DNA from: Aquihabitans sp. G128 | GTDB lineage: Bacteria; Actinomycetota; Acidimicrobiia; Acidimicrobiales; Iamiaceae | Assembly (NCBI RefSeq): GCF_019048865.1 | Contig: NZ_CP077604.1 | Coordinates: forward strand, 1,736,001 to 1,800,000 | Reading direction: 5' to 3' | Length of the DNA stretch: 64,000 nucleotides | Shown here: positions 46,919-58,300 of the stretch, piece after piece | How positions within the stretch are numbered: the first letter of the stretch is position 1 | Layout: each line of letters begins with the position of its first letter | Notes under the pieces: generated by a model | What the model was told of the DNA's origin: nothing | The model's database searches: none | What the model saw: the letters and a program-made list of their open reading frames with translations, nothing else | Program-made: the position numbers and the translations under genes

Positions 46919-49900
46919 TCAGCCGGCCTCGGGGGTCGGCGCACCGGGGTCGGTGGCCGGCGCCGGGCCCTCGACCCAGATGTCGTCGAGGTCGTCGGCG
47001 GGACCGTCGACGGCCGCCGGCGCCGCGTCCGCCGACTGGTCCGCGCCGTCGGGCTCGAGCCACGCGCCGAACGGCCCGCCGCCGGCGGGCGCGGCACGGT
47101 CGGGGGCGTCGACGAGCGCGACGGGGTCGGTCCCCCACCCAGGCGGCGCACCGCCGGCCGCCACCGGGTGGCCGGGGTCGACGTCGGACGGGCGGTCCCC
47201 GATGGTGACCAGGCCGTCGATCCACGTGGAGGCCCGGAACGGCTTCAGCGGCTCGACCTCGACCGGCTTTCGCCGCGACAGCCAGACGAGGCCGACCAGC
47301 CCCAGCACCGTCATGCCGGCGCCCAGCAGGTCCGGCGCCGTGCGGCCGTAGGTCATGGACACGTGCTTCGACGTGGGGATGACCACCATGAGGTTCGGCG
47401 TCACGCGGTACGGGCCGTCGGCGCCGCTGACCTTCCAGTTCGGGAAGTAGGAGACCTTGACCAGCACCGGCACGCCGACGCGGGAGACGTCGAACGAGAG
47501 GTCCTCGTCGCCCTGCTCGATGTCGGTGACCCGCACCGACGGGAGCTTGGTCCGGGGCTCGGCGGGAGCCTGGTCCATGGAGCCGGTGTCACCCAGCTGC
47601 TGGCGGGCCCAGATGACCAGGCGTCGCCACTGCTCCGGCACCGGCTCGGCGTCGACCCGCTTCCAGCTGCTGGGCCCGTCGACGGCCAGGGGCACGTCGA
47701 GGCGCTCGGGGTCGAGGAACCACGCCGAGGCCGTGGGCAGCCAGTCGTCCTGGCTCTCGCCGATGCCCCGGGCGACCACCGGCTCGTAGGTGAGGCCCTC
47801 GACCATGGGGGCGTCGGCCACCTCGTACACGTGCCACGGGCCGCTCACCGCGACCTCGGTGAGGTCGGGCTGGGTGGCGGCGGCCTGCACCGCCGTGGGG
47901 CTGACCGCCAGATAGTACTTCACCCCGAGGAGCTGGAGGTGGCGCACGCCGGCGTCGATGTCGAACGTGGGGTACGGCAGCTCGCGCTGGGGCGACGACG
48001 GCTGGGCCGAGAGCTCGGCCTGCATGAGGAAGTGGTACGGCACGGTGGTGGAGGACTCGAAGTAGAGGCCCTCCTGCGAGCCGATGCAGCCGTCGGTCCA
48101 GTACGGCAGGAGCATGGGCGCCATCGGCGTGCCGTAGCCGTTGAGCCGGTCGTTGCTGTACTCCCAGAACGCCCGGCCGCACCCGGCCTTCGGGTCCTCG
48201 CCCAGGCGGGCCATGGTGGCCATGAGGTCCCGGTACTCGGGCCAGCCGCCGGTGGTGCAGGGGGTGGTCGACCCGGCCAGGTCGCAGCCCGTGGGCTGGG
48301 CCTTCTTGGCCTGGAGCCCGGAGTAGTTCCAGCCCGACCAGCCGGCGACCGGGTTCTCGGCGGTGGTGTCGAAGATGCCGAGCGGGTTGAAGGAGAGCGA
48401 CGACCGGTTCTTGGTGGCGGTGGTGCCATCGGCGTTGGCCACCGTCACCGCGGACCGGTCGACCAGGGTGAAGGGGCCGGTGGGCTGGTCGAAGAGCCCC
48501 TGCAGCGGCAGGACGACGTAGACGAGGGCGCCCAGCGCGACCACCGCCGCGACGGTGACGGTGACGGGGCGGTAGCTGCGGTCGGCGCGTCCGGCGGCGA
48601 TGGAGCCCGCGAGGCGGATCAGCTCGCCCACGCCGATGGCGGCGAGCAGGGCGACCGACAGGTACATGAACGGCAGCAGCCGGGCGTTCCAGAGGCGGCC
48701 GTCGGGCAGCCAGGCGAAGGCCGCCCACACCCCGACCCAAGCGACCGCGAGCACCATCCCCACCGTGTAGCGCCGGATGACCGACACCACGATGCCGACG
48801 ACGGCGACGACCATCAGCCACCGCATGCCCGACGGGAGGAGGTAGTACCAGTTGCTGGCCTCGTTGCCGGAGATCTTCTGCGCCTCGGCGCCCAGGTTGG
48901 CGCCGGGCACCGGCAGGCGCTCCCAGCCCATGTCGTTGACGAAGTCCCGCCGCCACCAGAACGGCAGGACCCAGAAGGCGGTGAGCAGCCCGGCGACCGG
49001 CACCATGCTGGCCAGCCACTTGAGCCGGGCCTTGTCGGGGTGGATCAGGAACATGGCCCCGGTGCAGGCCAGGACGAAGAACGCCGGGATGAGGTGGCAC
49101 AAGCCGGCCAGCGCGAACAGCCCGGCGGCCAGCGCCCGGTGCTTCCCCGTGCGCAGGCCGCGCGACGCCACGCCGAGGTACACGAGGGCGATGGTGAGGC
49201 TGATCGAGAAGGCGAACTCCCCGGCCATGGTCGACTGGAAGTTGCCGCCGATGATGTTGCCGGTGTTGTTGAACAGGGGCTCGCGGTTGTAGACGAACAA
49301 CAGGCCCGCAGCCGAGGCCAGCGGCGGGATCGGGAACGGCAGGTCGGCCAGCTTGGCGAAGGCCCAGCAGGCCACCGGGATCCCCAAGAGGCCCAGCGCG
49401 GTCACCAGCTTGAAGGACCGGTTGTACGGGATGGGAACCGACAGCACGATGGCCAGCACCGCCACCGTGGCGATGAGGTGGCGGTAGGGGTACAGGCGCT
49501 CCTTGGCCCAGCCCAGGGTGGCCACCGCGACGAGGGCGATCACGGCCGGCACGGCCAGGTACCACGGCAGGCCGACGTGCAGCGCCACCACCATCAGCGA
49601 GGGGACCACCATGTAGAACTGGTAGGCCGGGAAGCCGTCGTACCAGTCGGGCGTCCACCCCGAGAGCCGGCCCTGCGGCAGCAGGTGGTCGAGCAGGTAG
49701 CGCGGCCCCCCACACGTGGGCGCCCATGTCACCACCGGTCGGCGTCGTGTTCCGCCACAGGTCCCCGGGGTGCAGGGTGGCCAGCACCAACCCGGTGCCG
49801 AGCAGCACCACCACCAGCGACAGCGCAGCCTCGGCCGCCCGCCCCGGGTCCGCCGAGATCGAGGTGGCCGTGCGCTGCCAGGCGGCGCCGAGGCGCTCGG

Positions 49901-50036
49901 TCAGGGTGGGGAACGGCTCCCGGCCGTCCCGCTCCGCCTCGGCCTCGGTCGACGGGGCGTCGGCGCCCGCGGTGGCCACCGCGGTGGCGGCCTGGTCCTC
50001 GGGGGCCGGGCCGGCAGGGGTGTCGAGCTCGGTCAT
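46919..50036 (-). CDS. Giant multi-pass membrane protein, PTPS-related/glycosyltransferase-like (frameshifted)
   Basis: About 1,039 residues. After an acidic N-terminal stretch and one helix comes TGGDMGAHVWGPRYL, then ~12 more helices to about residue 500, a large extracytoplasmic part (e.g. GWSGWNYSGLQAKKAQ, VKYYLAVSPTAVQ, LVKVSYFPNWKVSGADGPYRV), a last helix and an acidic cytoplasmic tail. It resembles actinobacterial proteins carrying the 6-pyruvoyl-tetrahydropterin-synthase-related membrane domain, probably GT-C-like. The frame breaks near 49707 in a run of six G; five would restore G-A-H-V-W-G-P-R-Y-L. The ATG at 50036 overlaps the CPBP stop. Confidence 0.75.
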
Positions 50037-50770
50037 CCGTGGATCCACAACAGGTTGACGACGGTGGTGAGGTTGAACGCCATGTGGCAGACCATGGCGG
50101 CGCCCAAGCGATCGGTCTTGACGGCCACCAGGCCGAACACGACGCCGGCCCCGATCAGCGCCGGGGTCTGGACGCCTTCGAAGTGCGTGAGTCCGAACAC
50201 CACCGCCGAGCCGGCGACGGCCCAGGCGGTGCCGAAGCGCTTCTGGATCGAGCGCAGCAGCAGGCCGCGGAAGAAGAGCTCCTCGGCGATCGGGGCGCCG
50301 ATGGCGATCACCAGCACGAAGGCGATGGTGGCGAAGGGCCCGTTGACCTTGTCGGCGAGCTCGCGGGCGGGGCGGCTGAGGTCGTCGACGTCGGCGCCCG
50401 TGGCCCAGATCAGCGGCAGCGAGAGGATCGGCACGAGGACGAGCTGCGTGACCACGCCGATGGCGCCGGCCAGGGGCAGGTCGGTGGCTCGGAGGCGGAG
50501 CCGGAAGTCGGTGACCACGCCGTTGCCCTTGACGTGCGCCGCCCAGACCGGCACCCCGACGAAGCCGAGCCACAGGAGCGGGGAGCCGACCAGGTTGAGC
50601 CAGAGCGGGAGGTCCGCGGAGTCGGTGGCCACCGGGTACCCCGCGGCTGCCACGCAGGCCGCCGCCAGGTAGTTGGCGACGACGATGGCCACGCAGAGCC
50701 CGATGAGCGCGTCGGCGATGCCCCAGCGGGCGCGCGGCGCCTCGGCGGTGTCCAGGGGCAGGGTCGTCAT
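50033..50770 (-). CDS. CPBP family intramembrane metalloprotease
   Basis: A 245-residue membrane protein with ~7 helices. The three CPBP (Rce1/abortive-infection) motifs are present: EELFFRGLLLR, VVFGLTHFEG and CHMAFNL (Glu-Glu, His and His/Asn in-membrane active site). Bacterial members process peptides or act in immunity to bacteriocins. Translationally coupled to the giant membrane protein (ATGA) and 61 bp after the DUF3499 gene. Confidence 0.88.
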   Translation of the reverse strand: MTTLPLDTAEAPRARWGIADALIGLCVAIVVANYLAAACVAAAGYPVATDSADLPLWLNLVGSPLLWLGFVGVPVWAAHVKGNGVVTDFRLRLRATDLPLAGAIGVVTQLVLVPILSLPLIWATGADVDDLSRPARELADKVNGPFATIAFVLVIAIGAPIAEELFFRGLLLRSIQKRFGTAWAVAGSAVVFGLTHFEGVQTPALIGAGVVFGLVAVKTDRLGAAMVCHMAFNLTTVVNLLWIHG

Positions 50771-50831
50771 GGCCGCAGGAGCCTACAAGTGCGTCCCGCC
50801 AGCTCCGTGGTCGCCCGGGCGACCGGTCGGG

Positions 50832-51047
50832 TCAGGACGCGAGCTGCGCGGCGGCGAGGCGCTGGTCGACCAGCTGCCAGCCGCGCGGCGGGGCGGTGCG
50901 GGCCGAGTGCCGGTCGCACAGGTCGTGGGTCATGGGGTGGCCCTCGGTGGCCAGCGGCTCGAGCCACACCGTGGCGGCGGCGTAGTCGTAGGACAGGGTG
51001 ACGGTGGCGGCCTCGGCACAACCCGGGCGAGCACAGCGGCGGCGCAT
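50832..51047 (-). CDS. DUF3499 family protein
   Basis: A 71-residue protein, RRRCARPGCAEAATVTLSYDYAAATVWLEPLA...DLCDRHSARTAPPRGWQLV, a near-textbook DUF3499 with two Cys-x4-Cys/Cys-x2-His pairs (zinc ribbon). Conserved in actinobacteria next to phosphomannomutase genes (as Rv3258c in M. tuberculosis), consistent with the mannose genes in this same minus-strand run. The ATG at 51047 follows a TATCGT -10 by exactly 6 nt, so it is leaderless. Divergent from ftsH. Confidence 0.88.
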   Translation of the reverse strand: MRRRCARPGCAEAATVTLSYDYAAATVWLEPLATEGHPMTHDLCDRHSARTAPPRGWQLVDQRLAAAQLAS

Positions 51048-51053
51048 GGCCGC

Positions 51054-51059
51054 ACGATA
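51054..51059 (-). promoter_or_regulatory. -10 box of leaderless DUF3499 transcript
   Basis: TATCGT on the minus strand, 6 nt before ATG 51047. Confidence 0.55.
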
Positions 51060-51137
51060 CCGGCGCCACCGGGACCGGCAGCGGATGCCCGCGGCGCGAA
51101 CCGGGGCCCTGGCTGCCGCGCGGGGGGAGTCGCCCCC

Positions 51138-51143
51138 TAGCAT
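51138..51143 (+). promoter_or_regulatory. -10 box of leaderless ftsH transcript
   Basis: TAGCAT, 6 nt before ATG 51150. Confidence 0.5.
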
Positions 51144-51149
51144 GGCGGG

Positions 51150-53126
51150 ATGTCACCAGAGGGTCCGCCGCCGCCCCCGCCACCGCCGCCCCCACCCCGA
51201 GGCCGTGGACCGCTCGGTCCCGGTCGCGGCCCGCAGGACGGAGCCGGTGGCCCGGCGCCCGCCGGCGCGGCGCCCGCTCGGCACCAGCCGCTGGATCGTC
51301 GGCGGGGTCCTCCTCATCGGCGCCATCGTGCTCCTCGTCGCCCTCACCCAGGGCAAGGACGACGGCAAGTCGCTGACCTACTCCGAGTTCCGGTCCCAGG
51401 TCACCCAGGGCAAGGTGGCCACGGCCACCTACGACAACAACAGCGGCAAGATCACCGGCGACTTCGAGACCGGCAAGAAGTACTCGACCACCGGCCTGAT
51501 CCCGTTCCCCGACGCCGACCAGGTGCTGCTGCAGAAGCACGACGTCGACCTCAAGCCCAAGACGCCGCAGGCCGGCTTCCTGGAGACCTGGCTGCCGATC
51601 CTCATCTTCCCGGTGCTCATCATCGGGTTCTTCATCTTCATGCAGCGCCGGGCGCAGGGCCAGATGGGCAACATCATGTCCATCGGCCGCAGCCGGGCGA
51701 AGACGTACTCCACCGAGCGGCCCGGCACCACCTTCGCCGACGTCGCCGGCTACGAGGGCGTGAAGACCGAGATCCGCGAGGTCGTCGACTTCCTGAAGTA
51801 CCCGGAGAAGTTCGGCCAGATCGGGGCCCGCATCCCGAAGGGCGTGCTGCTCGTCGGGCCCCCCCCGGGACCGGCAAGACCCTCATCGCCCGCGCCGTCG
51901 CCGGCGAGGCCGGCGTGCCGTTCCTCTCGGTCAGCGGCTCGGACTTCATGGAGATGTTCGTGGGCGTCGGCGCCAGCCGCGTCCGCGACCTGTTCCAGTC
52001 GGCCAAGAAGCTGGGCCGGGCCATCATCTTCGTCGACGAGATCGACTCCATCGGCCGCAAGCGCGGCGCCGGGCTCGGCGGCGGCCACGACGAGCGCGAG
52101 CAGACGCTCAACCAGATGCTCAACGAGATGGACGGCTTCGAGGCCACCGAGGGCATCGTCATGATCGCCGCCACCAACCGGCCCGACGTGCTCGACCCCG
52201 CCCTCCTGCGCCCGGGCCGCTTCGACCGCCAGGTCGTGGTGCCGCTGCCCGAGCACGAGGAGCGCCTCGCCATCCTGCGGGTGCACGCCAAGTCCAAGCG
52301 CATCAGCCCCGACGTCGACATGGGCGTCGTGGCCCGGGGCACCCCCGGCATGTCCGGTGCCGAGCTGGCCAACCTGGTCAACGAGGCCGCCCTGCACGCC
52401 GTGCGCCGCGGCGGCGAGATGATCACCCGGGACGACTTCGAGTACGCCCGGGACCGGGTCCTGATGGGCCAGCGCCGCGAGTCGATGGCGCTGTCGGAGA
52501 AGGAGAAGGAGCTCACCGCCTACCACGAGGCCGGCCACGCGGTGTGCGCCACGGTCCTCGAGGAGGCCGACCCCGTCCACAAGGTCACCATCCTCCCCAT
52601 GGGCATGGCCCTCGGCGTCACCCAGCAGCTCCCGCAGGAGGACAAGCACTCCTACAACCGGGACTACCTGGACGCCTCGATCGTCGTCGCCATGGGCGGT
52701 CGCATCGCCGAGAAGCTGATCTTCGGCGTGGTCTCCACCGGGGCCAACAACGACCTCGTGGTCTCCACCGAGCGGGCCCGCAAGATGGTCCGCGAGTGGG
52801 GCATGAGCGAGCGCATCGGCCCCATGGCCTGGGGCTCCCAGGGCCAGGTCTTCCTCGGCGAGGACCTCATGGGCAACGCCCGCGACTACTCCGACGAGAC
52901 CGCCCGGGTGATCGACGAAGAGGTCGAGGCCATCCTGCGGGCCAACGAGAAGCGCTGCGAGGAGCTCCTGATCGAGCACCGCAACGGGCTCGACCTGGTC
53001 GCCCGCGGCCTCCTCGAGCACGAGACGCTCGACGGCGCCGAGGTGCGGCGCCTGGTCGACCTGGCCGCCGGTGCGCCGGCGCCCAACCCCATCCACCACG
53101 AGGCTCCCGCCACCAACGAGGACTGA
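51150..53126 (+). CDS. ftsH: ATP-dependent zinc metalloprotease FtsH (frameshifted in Walker A)
   Basis: About 658 residues: a Pro-rich N-terminus, helix 1 ([18 protein letters not shown]), periplasmic domain, helix 2 ([18 protein letters not shown]), AAA+ domain (Walker B IIFVDEID, arginine finger region [10 protein letters not shown]) and an M41 protease domain with HEAGH (near 52,525). It degrades membrane and short-lived proteins. The Walker A codons GPPGTGKT are broken near 51863 by eight C where six are expected. A second break near 51195 is implied because ATG 51150 and helix 1 are in different frames; GTG 51205 is an alternative start. An essential-type gene, so errors are likely. Confidence 0.93.
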   Translation: MSPEGPPPPPPPPPPPRGRGPLGPGRGPQDGAGGPAPAGAAPARHQPLDRRRGPPHRRHRAPRRPHPGQGRRQVADLLRVPVPGHPGQGGHGHLRQQQRQDHRRLRDRQEVLDHRPDPVPRRRPGAAAEARRRPQAQDAAGRLPGDLAADPHLPGAHHRVLHLHAAPGAGPDGQHHVHRPQPGEDVLHRAARHHLRRRRRLRGREDRDPRGRRLPEVPGEVRPDRGPHPEGRAARRAPPGTGKTLIARAVAGEAGVPFLSVSGSDFMEMFVGVGASRVRDLFQSAKKLGRAIIFVDEIDSIGRKRGAGLGGGHDEREQTLNQMLNEMDGFEATEGIVMIAATNRPDVLDPALLRPGRFDRQVVVPLPEHEERLAILRVHAKSKRISPDVDMGVVARGTPGMSGAELANLVNEAALHAVRRGGEMITRDDFEYARDRVLMGQRRESMALSEKEKELTAYHEAGHAVCATVLEEADPVHKVTILPMGMALGVTQQLPQEDKHSYNRDYLDASIVVAMGGRIAEKLIFGVVSTGANNDLVVSTERARKMVREWGMSERIGPMAWGSQGQVFLGEDLMGNARDYSDETARVIDEEVEAILRANEKRCEELLIEHRNGLDLVARGLLEHETLDGAEVRRLVDLAAGAPAPNPIHHEAPATNED

Positions 53127-53157
53127 GCGCGACGGGCCCCGGCCCACCGTCCTCTCC

Positions 53158-53188
53158 ACCAGCCGCCGGCCCTGCGCCGGCGGCTGGT
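53158..53188 (+). terminator. ftsH terminator hairpin
   Basis: Perfect 13-bp stem ACCAGCCGCCGGC / GCCGGCGGCTGGT with a 5-nt loop, 31 bp after the ftsH stop. Confidence 0.7.
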
Positions 53189-53229
53189 CCGCGTCCGGGG
53201 TGGGTGGGGAACCGGGTCGTCGACCCGCC

Positions 53230-53706
53230 ATGATGGACGCCGTGGCCCAGGTGCTGATCGTCGTCGTCGTGGCCGTCGTGGCCGCCGGGATCGCCGTGGT
53301 CCTCCGACGCCGGGACGTCGATGCTCCGGAGCAGGGGCCCTCGTGGGCCGTCCCGGTGCAGCTGGACCGGGCCGACTTCGACCGCCCCGACGCGCCGTGG
53401 CTGGTCACCGTCTTCTCCTCGGCCACCTGCCTGTCGTGCCAGGGCACGTGGGCCAAGGCCCAGCTCTTGGCCTCTGACGCGGTGGCCGTCCAGGAGGTCG
53501 AGGCGATCGAGCGCAAGGACCTCCACGACCGCTACCAGGTCGATGCCGTGCCCATGGTCCTGGTGGCCGATGCGACCGGCGCGGTGGCCCGCTCCTTCGT
53601 GGGCGAGCCCACCGCCACCGACCTGTGGGCGGCCCTGGCCGAGCTGCGCGACCCCGGGACCGTGCCCCCCCGGCTGCACCGACCACTGACCCTTCCCGCA
53701 AGGTGA
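53230..53706 (+). CDS. Membrane-anchored thioredoxin-like protein
   Basis: A 158-residue protein: one N-terminal helix (VAQVLIVVVVAVVAAGIAVVL) then a thioredoxin fold with TVFSSATCLSCQGTW, a C-x-x-C pair at 67 and 70, and the cis-Pro in VDAVPMVLVADATG. With this topology the domain probably faces outside, or the cytosol if the charge rule (RRRD after the helix) holds. Likely a thiol-disulfide oxidoreductase; target unknown. It is convergent with the DUF5719-like gene. Confidence 0.8.
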   Translation: MMDAVAQVLIVVVVAVVAAGIAVVLRRRDVDAPEQGPSWAVPVQLDRADFDRPDAPWLVTVFSSATCLSCQGTWAKAQLLASDAVAVQEVEAIERKDLHDRYQVDAVPMVLVADATGAVARSFVGEPTATDLWAALAELRDPGTVPPRLHRPLTLPAR

Positions 53707-53741
53707 CCGCCGGGCACCGACCGGAGGTGGCCCGAGGGGGT

Positions 53742-55360
53742 TCAGCGAGCGGCGGGGAGCTCGGTGACGGTCTCCGGGAACGGGCTGGCCAGCGACTGGG
53801 TGAGCCCGAGGCCCTCGGTGGCGACCACGGAGTGGCTGACCACCACGGGTCCCGTGGCGGTGACGACCAGGGCGGGGTTGAGGAAGGTGGAGCTGAGGTC
53901 GAGCTCGCGCCGGTCGCCGGCGGGCACCCGCACGGTGGCGGCCTCGACGGCGGTGCGCTTGCCCTCGACGAAGGCCTCGACGCGGACGGTGACCGAGGCC
54001 GCGCCCGGGTTGGCCACGACCACGCTGGCCACGCGGCTGGTGCTGGCCGAGCGGCTCGGCACCAGCCAGGACCGGGCGGCGAGCGGGCTGCCGGCGACCA
54101 CCGCGAACCCGGCGACGGGCTCGCCCTCGGCGGGCGGCGCCTCCTCGTCGGGATCGGCCTCGGCGTCGGTCGCCGCCGCGACCACCGGGGCCGGGGCGCC
54201 GAAGCGGAGCTGCTCGGCGGCGACGGGGACGTCGTCGAGCGAGCGGACGTCGACGGTGTAGGGCACGCCGGGCTCGATGCCCGCCGTCTCCGTGAGGTCG
54301 ACCAGCTGCTGCTCGCGGGCCCGGACGTCGACGTCGATGGGGTCGACCGGGGCCTGGCGACCGGGGTCCTGGTAGGTGATCACCACCTGGAGGCGGGCCG
54401 GGCGGCCCGTGGGGTTGTACAGCGCCAGCTGGGTGCGGGTGCCCTCGGCGTTGGTGGCGTCGGGGAACAGCCACCGGCTCGCCGGAGACGGCAGGCCCGG
54501 CGCCGACGCGAGGCCCTGCGGTGCGGCCGTGGTCGTGGCGTCGTCGCTGCCCTCGACGACGTCGCCCTTGCCGTCGTAGGTCTGGATGCGGTCGACGACC
54601 ACCCGGCCGGTGCGGGCGGTGACCTTGGTGGCGATGCGCCCACGACGGGCCGGCAGGTCCTCGGCGGGCACCACCCGCAGCGAACGCCCCGACACCAGCA
54701 GGCCCTGGAGCGAGCGGGGGGGGCCTTGGCGCCGTCGTCGGTGGCGAAGGAGATGTCGACGCTGGTGTCGTCCGGGAACGGGTTGAAGAGGTAGAGCGAC
54801 TCGCTGGCCCCGATGGCCGTGGAGCCCGAAGGGAGCAGCCACTGGGCGGCGGCGGTGGTGGAGCAGGGACCGGCGTCGAAGCCGTTGGGCCCCGACACCT
54901 CGCGCTCGACGGTGGCCCGGCCGCCCAGCACCTCGACGGTGAGGCTGAGGCCGGGAGCGGTGAGCAGGTCGCTGCCCACCAGCCGGATGCGGCTCTTCGC
55001 CGGCACCGGGATCGACCGGTGGGCCGTCGTGCCGTCGGAGCCGTAGGCCCGGACGTCGGCGGTGGCGGCGCCGTCGCCGACGTTGGCCACCACCACGGCC
55101 AGCTCGGCGGCGCCGTCGGCGCCGGAGGCCGTGCCCCCCGAGCAGAACCAGGCGGTGGACAGGGCATCGGGCTCGGCGGCGACCGGCATGGCCGAGGCCG
55201 GTGCGGCCAGGGCCGCGGTGACCGGCTGCGGGCCGTCGTCGTTGCGATCGACGACGACGCCGCCTGCGGCCACCGCCACGAGGGCGATGAACGGCAGCCA
55301 CCGCCGCGGGGTGATGCGGCGGATCCGGCGGGCGTGGCGCCCGGCGCTGCGGCGGGCCAT
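53742..55360 (-). CDS. DUF5719-like exported beta-rich protein (frameshifted)
   Basis: About 539 residues. The N-terminus has Arg-rich MARRSAGRHARRIRRITPRRW followed by a single helix (LPFIALVAVAAGGVVV), then several Ig/beta-sandwich-like segments (AELAVVVANVGDGAATADVRAYGSDG; ESLYLFNPFPDDTSVDISFATDDG; VASVVVANPGAASVTVRVEAFVEGKR). The pattern and its position behind a large GT2 protein fit the actinobacterial DUF5719 family. The frame breaks near 54718 in a run of seven C where six restore A-K-A-P-R-S-L-Q-G-L-L-V. The ATG overlaps the glycosyltransferase stop (ATGA). Confidence 0.75.
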
Positions 55361-58300
55361 CAGCTCGCTCCCTGGGAGGTGGAGAGCAGCGCCGGTGGGC
55401 GACGCTCGGCGTTGCGGGCTCGCCGACGGACCACGATCACGAGCACCCACAGGAGGGCCTGGCCGCCCGCGGCGAGCCGGCGGGTCAGCGGTGTGTCGTA
55501 CGTGAGGCGGCCGGTCCCGGTGCGGGTGGCGGCGAACTGGTTGGCCCAGCCGTAGGTGTCGGTGCGGGCCATGGGGACGCCGTCGATGCGCAGCTTCCAG
55601 CCGGGGTCGGCCGTCGAGGCGACCAGCAGGTCGCCCTCGACCGGCACCTCGCCGCGCGCATCGACCGCGCCGACGTCGGTGGTCAGGGCCGGCCGGGCTC
55701 CGCGGAGGTCGTCGACGATGGCGGCGTCGGCGCTCGTGCGGTCGCCCTGGCGGTCCGGCAGCACCGATCGGGACGACGCCCAGGCGGTGTTGCGGTAGAC
55801 GACCACGCCGCTGCTGACCGGCACCCGCTCGAGGTCGATCTGCTGGCCGAGCGCGACGGTGAGCCGGTCGGGGGTGGCGACGTCGTCGGCCCCGGACGTC
55901 CCCGGCGCCAGCTGCTCGGGCACCACGAGGTAGCGGACGCCCATGGGGCCGAGGAGGTGGCCGAGGCGGGTGGTGCGCTGGTCCTCGGCCTGGTGGAGGG
56001 CCCGCCCGAGCAGCGTGGTGGAGCCAGGCGCGTCGCCGGCGAACCGGTCGAGCACGGTGGGGGCGCCCCGTTCGGTGGTGGCGTAGGCCACGCCGTCGCC
56101 GTAGCGCCACCCGGAGGCGGGCAGCACCTCGGGATCGCCCACCCAGAGCACCCGGAAGGGGGCGCGGCCGTCGATGGCGAGGAGCCCTTGGAGGCTGTTG
56201 GCGTAGTCCCGCTCGGGCATGTGCCACCGACCGTCGAGCAGGCCGCTGCCCAGCGGCAGCGCACCCAGGACGACGCCCAGGGCGGCCAGCACCGAGAGCA
56301 CCTGCCGCCAGCCGAAGCGGTAGGCCCGCAGGTCGACCTCGAAGGAGGCCAGCCCGAGCGCGGCGGTGAAGGCGAGGGCGGCGGCCACCGGGGCCAGCAC
56401 GACCTCGGCGGCGGGCAGGCCCATGGGGAGGTGGCCCTCCTGGCCGGCCCAGAGCAGCGCCCACCCGGCCAGCACCACCAGCCAGGCCCGGACCGCCCAC
56501 TCGAGCCGCCAGGAGCGGCCGATGACCACCGGCAGGGCACCCGCCAGGAGGAACGCCCAGCCGAGCGGCGGTGCGCCCCAGGGCCCGCTCTCGAAGCGCA
56601 GGATCCGACCGAGGGTCAGCGGGCCACCCCCGGTGGACCCCACCCCCACGATGGCGTCCCACGGCGACGAGGAGCCGAGCACGTCGAGGCTCCACGGCAC
56701 CTGGAGGGCCACGGCCACCAAGCAGGCGCCGAGGGTGATCCCCAGCATGCGGAGCACGCCCTTGGCCCGGAAGCAGAGCACCGAGCCGAGGGCGAAGGCC
56801 AGGCCGATGGCGGCGACGATGACCACCGCGAACGGCACGAAGGCGGCGACGATGCCGAGCAGCAGCCCGAGCCCGAGGATGAGCGACACGGGCCGGCGGC
56901 GGACCGTCGACGCGGCGCGCTCCCCCGGCTCGGCGCCGCCGGGCCCGAAGGGGGCGACCCCGCTGGCCCGGCCGATGCCGAGCAGCAGCCACGGGCTGGC
57001 GGCGTAGAGCAGCAGGCCGCTCCAGGAGCCCCGGGCCAGCGCGTTGTAGGGCACCGGCAGCGCGACGTAGACCGCGAAGGCGGCGACGCTGGCGCGGGCC
57101 GACCCGATCGGCCGCGCCAGGCGCCAGGCGCCCAGGGCGCCGACCGGGATCGTCCCCAGCACGAGCACGGTGCGCAGGAGCCCCTCGGCACCGAAGCTGA
57201 GGTAGCTGACCACGCCGAGCAAGCCGTGCGCGGTGGGCTGCGCGCCGGGCCCGCCCAGGCCGGTCCGGCGCCAGCCGCTCCACCACGACTGGAGGAGGGT
57301 GCCGGCGCTGGCCGGGAACCGGGACAGCTCGCCGACGGCCGGGATGCCGTCGAAGATCAGCGAGCGGGAGCCCACCAGGAGCAGGACGCCCAGCAGCAGG
57401 GCGAAGGCGGTGGTGAGCCGCCGGGAGCCGTCGCGCATGGCGCCGGCGAGGTCCCGGGACGATCGGGCGAAGGTGGTGACGCGGTCGTCTCGGTGGCTGA
57501 ACTGGCCCCGGAGCGCGGCGCTCAGGCGGGCGCTGCCGCGGACCTGGAAGCCGCGGACCTCCTTGTCGCTGACCCGGCGGACGGCCTTGAGCGCCTTGCG
57601 GCGGCGCCGGATGGCCCCGAGCCGGCGCAGGTTCCACGGCCAGGCGCCGAGCACGTCCCGGGCGTGGTCGGGGTGGCCCGAGACGAGGGCGTACAGCGCC
57701 TCGACCACCGCGAAGAGGAGGGCCTGGGGCAGCACCCGGGCCCGGTGGAACGGCCCGTAGGCCACCAGCGTGGTCCGGAGCCGGTGGCGGGCGAAGCGGC
57801 GACGGCGGTCGTCGACGGGTCGCCGCTCGCCGAGCGCCTCGAGGTGGCGGACCCGCGCCGCCGGGGCGATCATCACCCGGGCGCCGACCACGTGGGCGCG
57901 CCAGCACAGGTCGACGTCGTCGCCGAGGTAGTCGATGCCGTCGTCGAAGCCCCCGAGGGCCTCGAACAGGTCGGCGCGCACGAGGGTGCAGCCGCCGGGG
58001 ACCACGAACACGTCGCGCACGGCGTCGTGCTGCTCCTGGTCGAGCTCGAGGCGCTCGGTGACCGGCGACAGCACGCCGGTCTTGTCGACGCCCATGCCCA
58101 CCTGGAGGAGGCGACGGGGCTCGTGCCAGTCGACCAGCTTGGGGCCGATCACGCCGGCGTTGGAGCGGAACGCCTCTTCCACGAGCGAGCGCAGGCTGTC
58201 GGGCTCGAGGGCGATGTCGTCGTGGCAGAACGCGTAGAACGCTGCGCCCTCCACCAGCTCACCGACGACGTTGGCGGCGGCGCCGTAGCCGGGGTCGTGG

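Noticed and set aside
47168..51001. 1,277-codon plus-strand open frame
   Set aside because: Antisense to the giant membrane protein and the CPBP gene; composition is that of a complementary-strand shadow.
51855..51875. Programmed frameshift in ftsH
   Set aside because: Nine other genes carry similar breaks at runs, and no stimulatory structure or internal start was seen, so an error explains it better.
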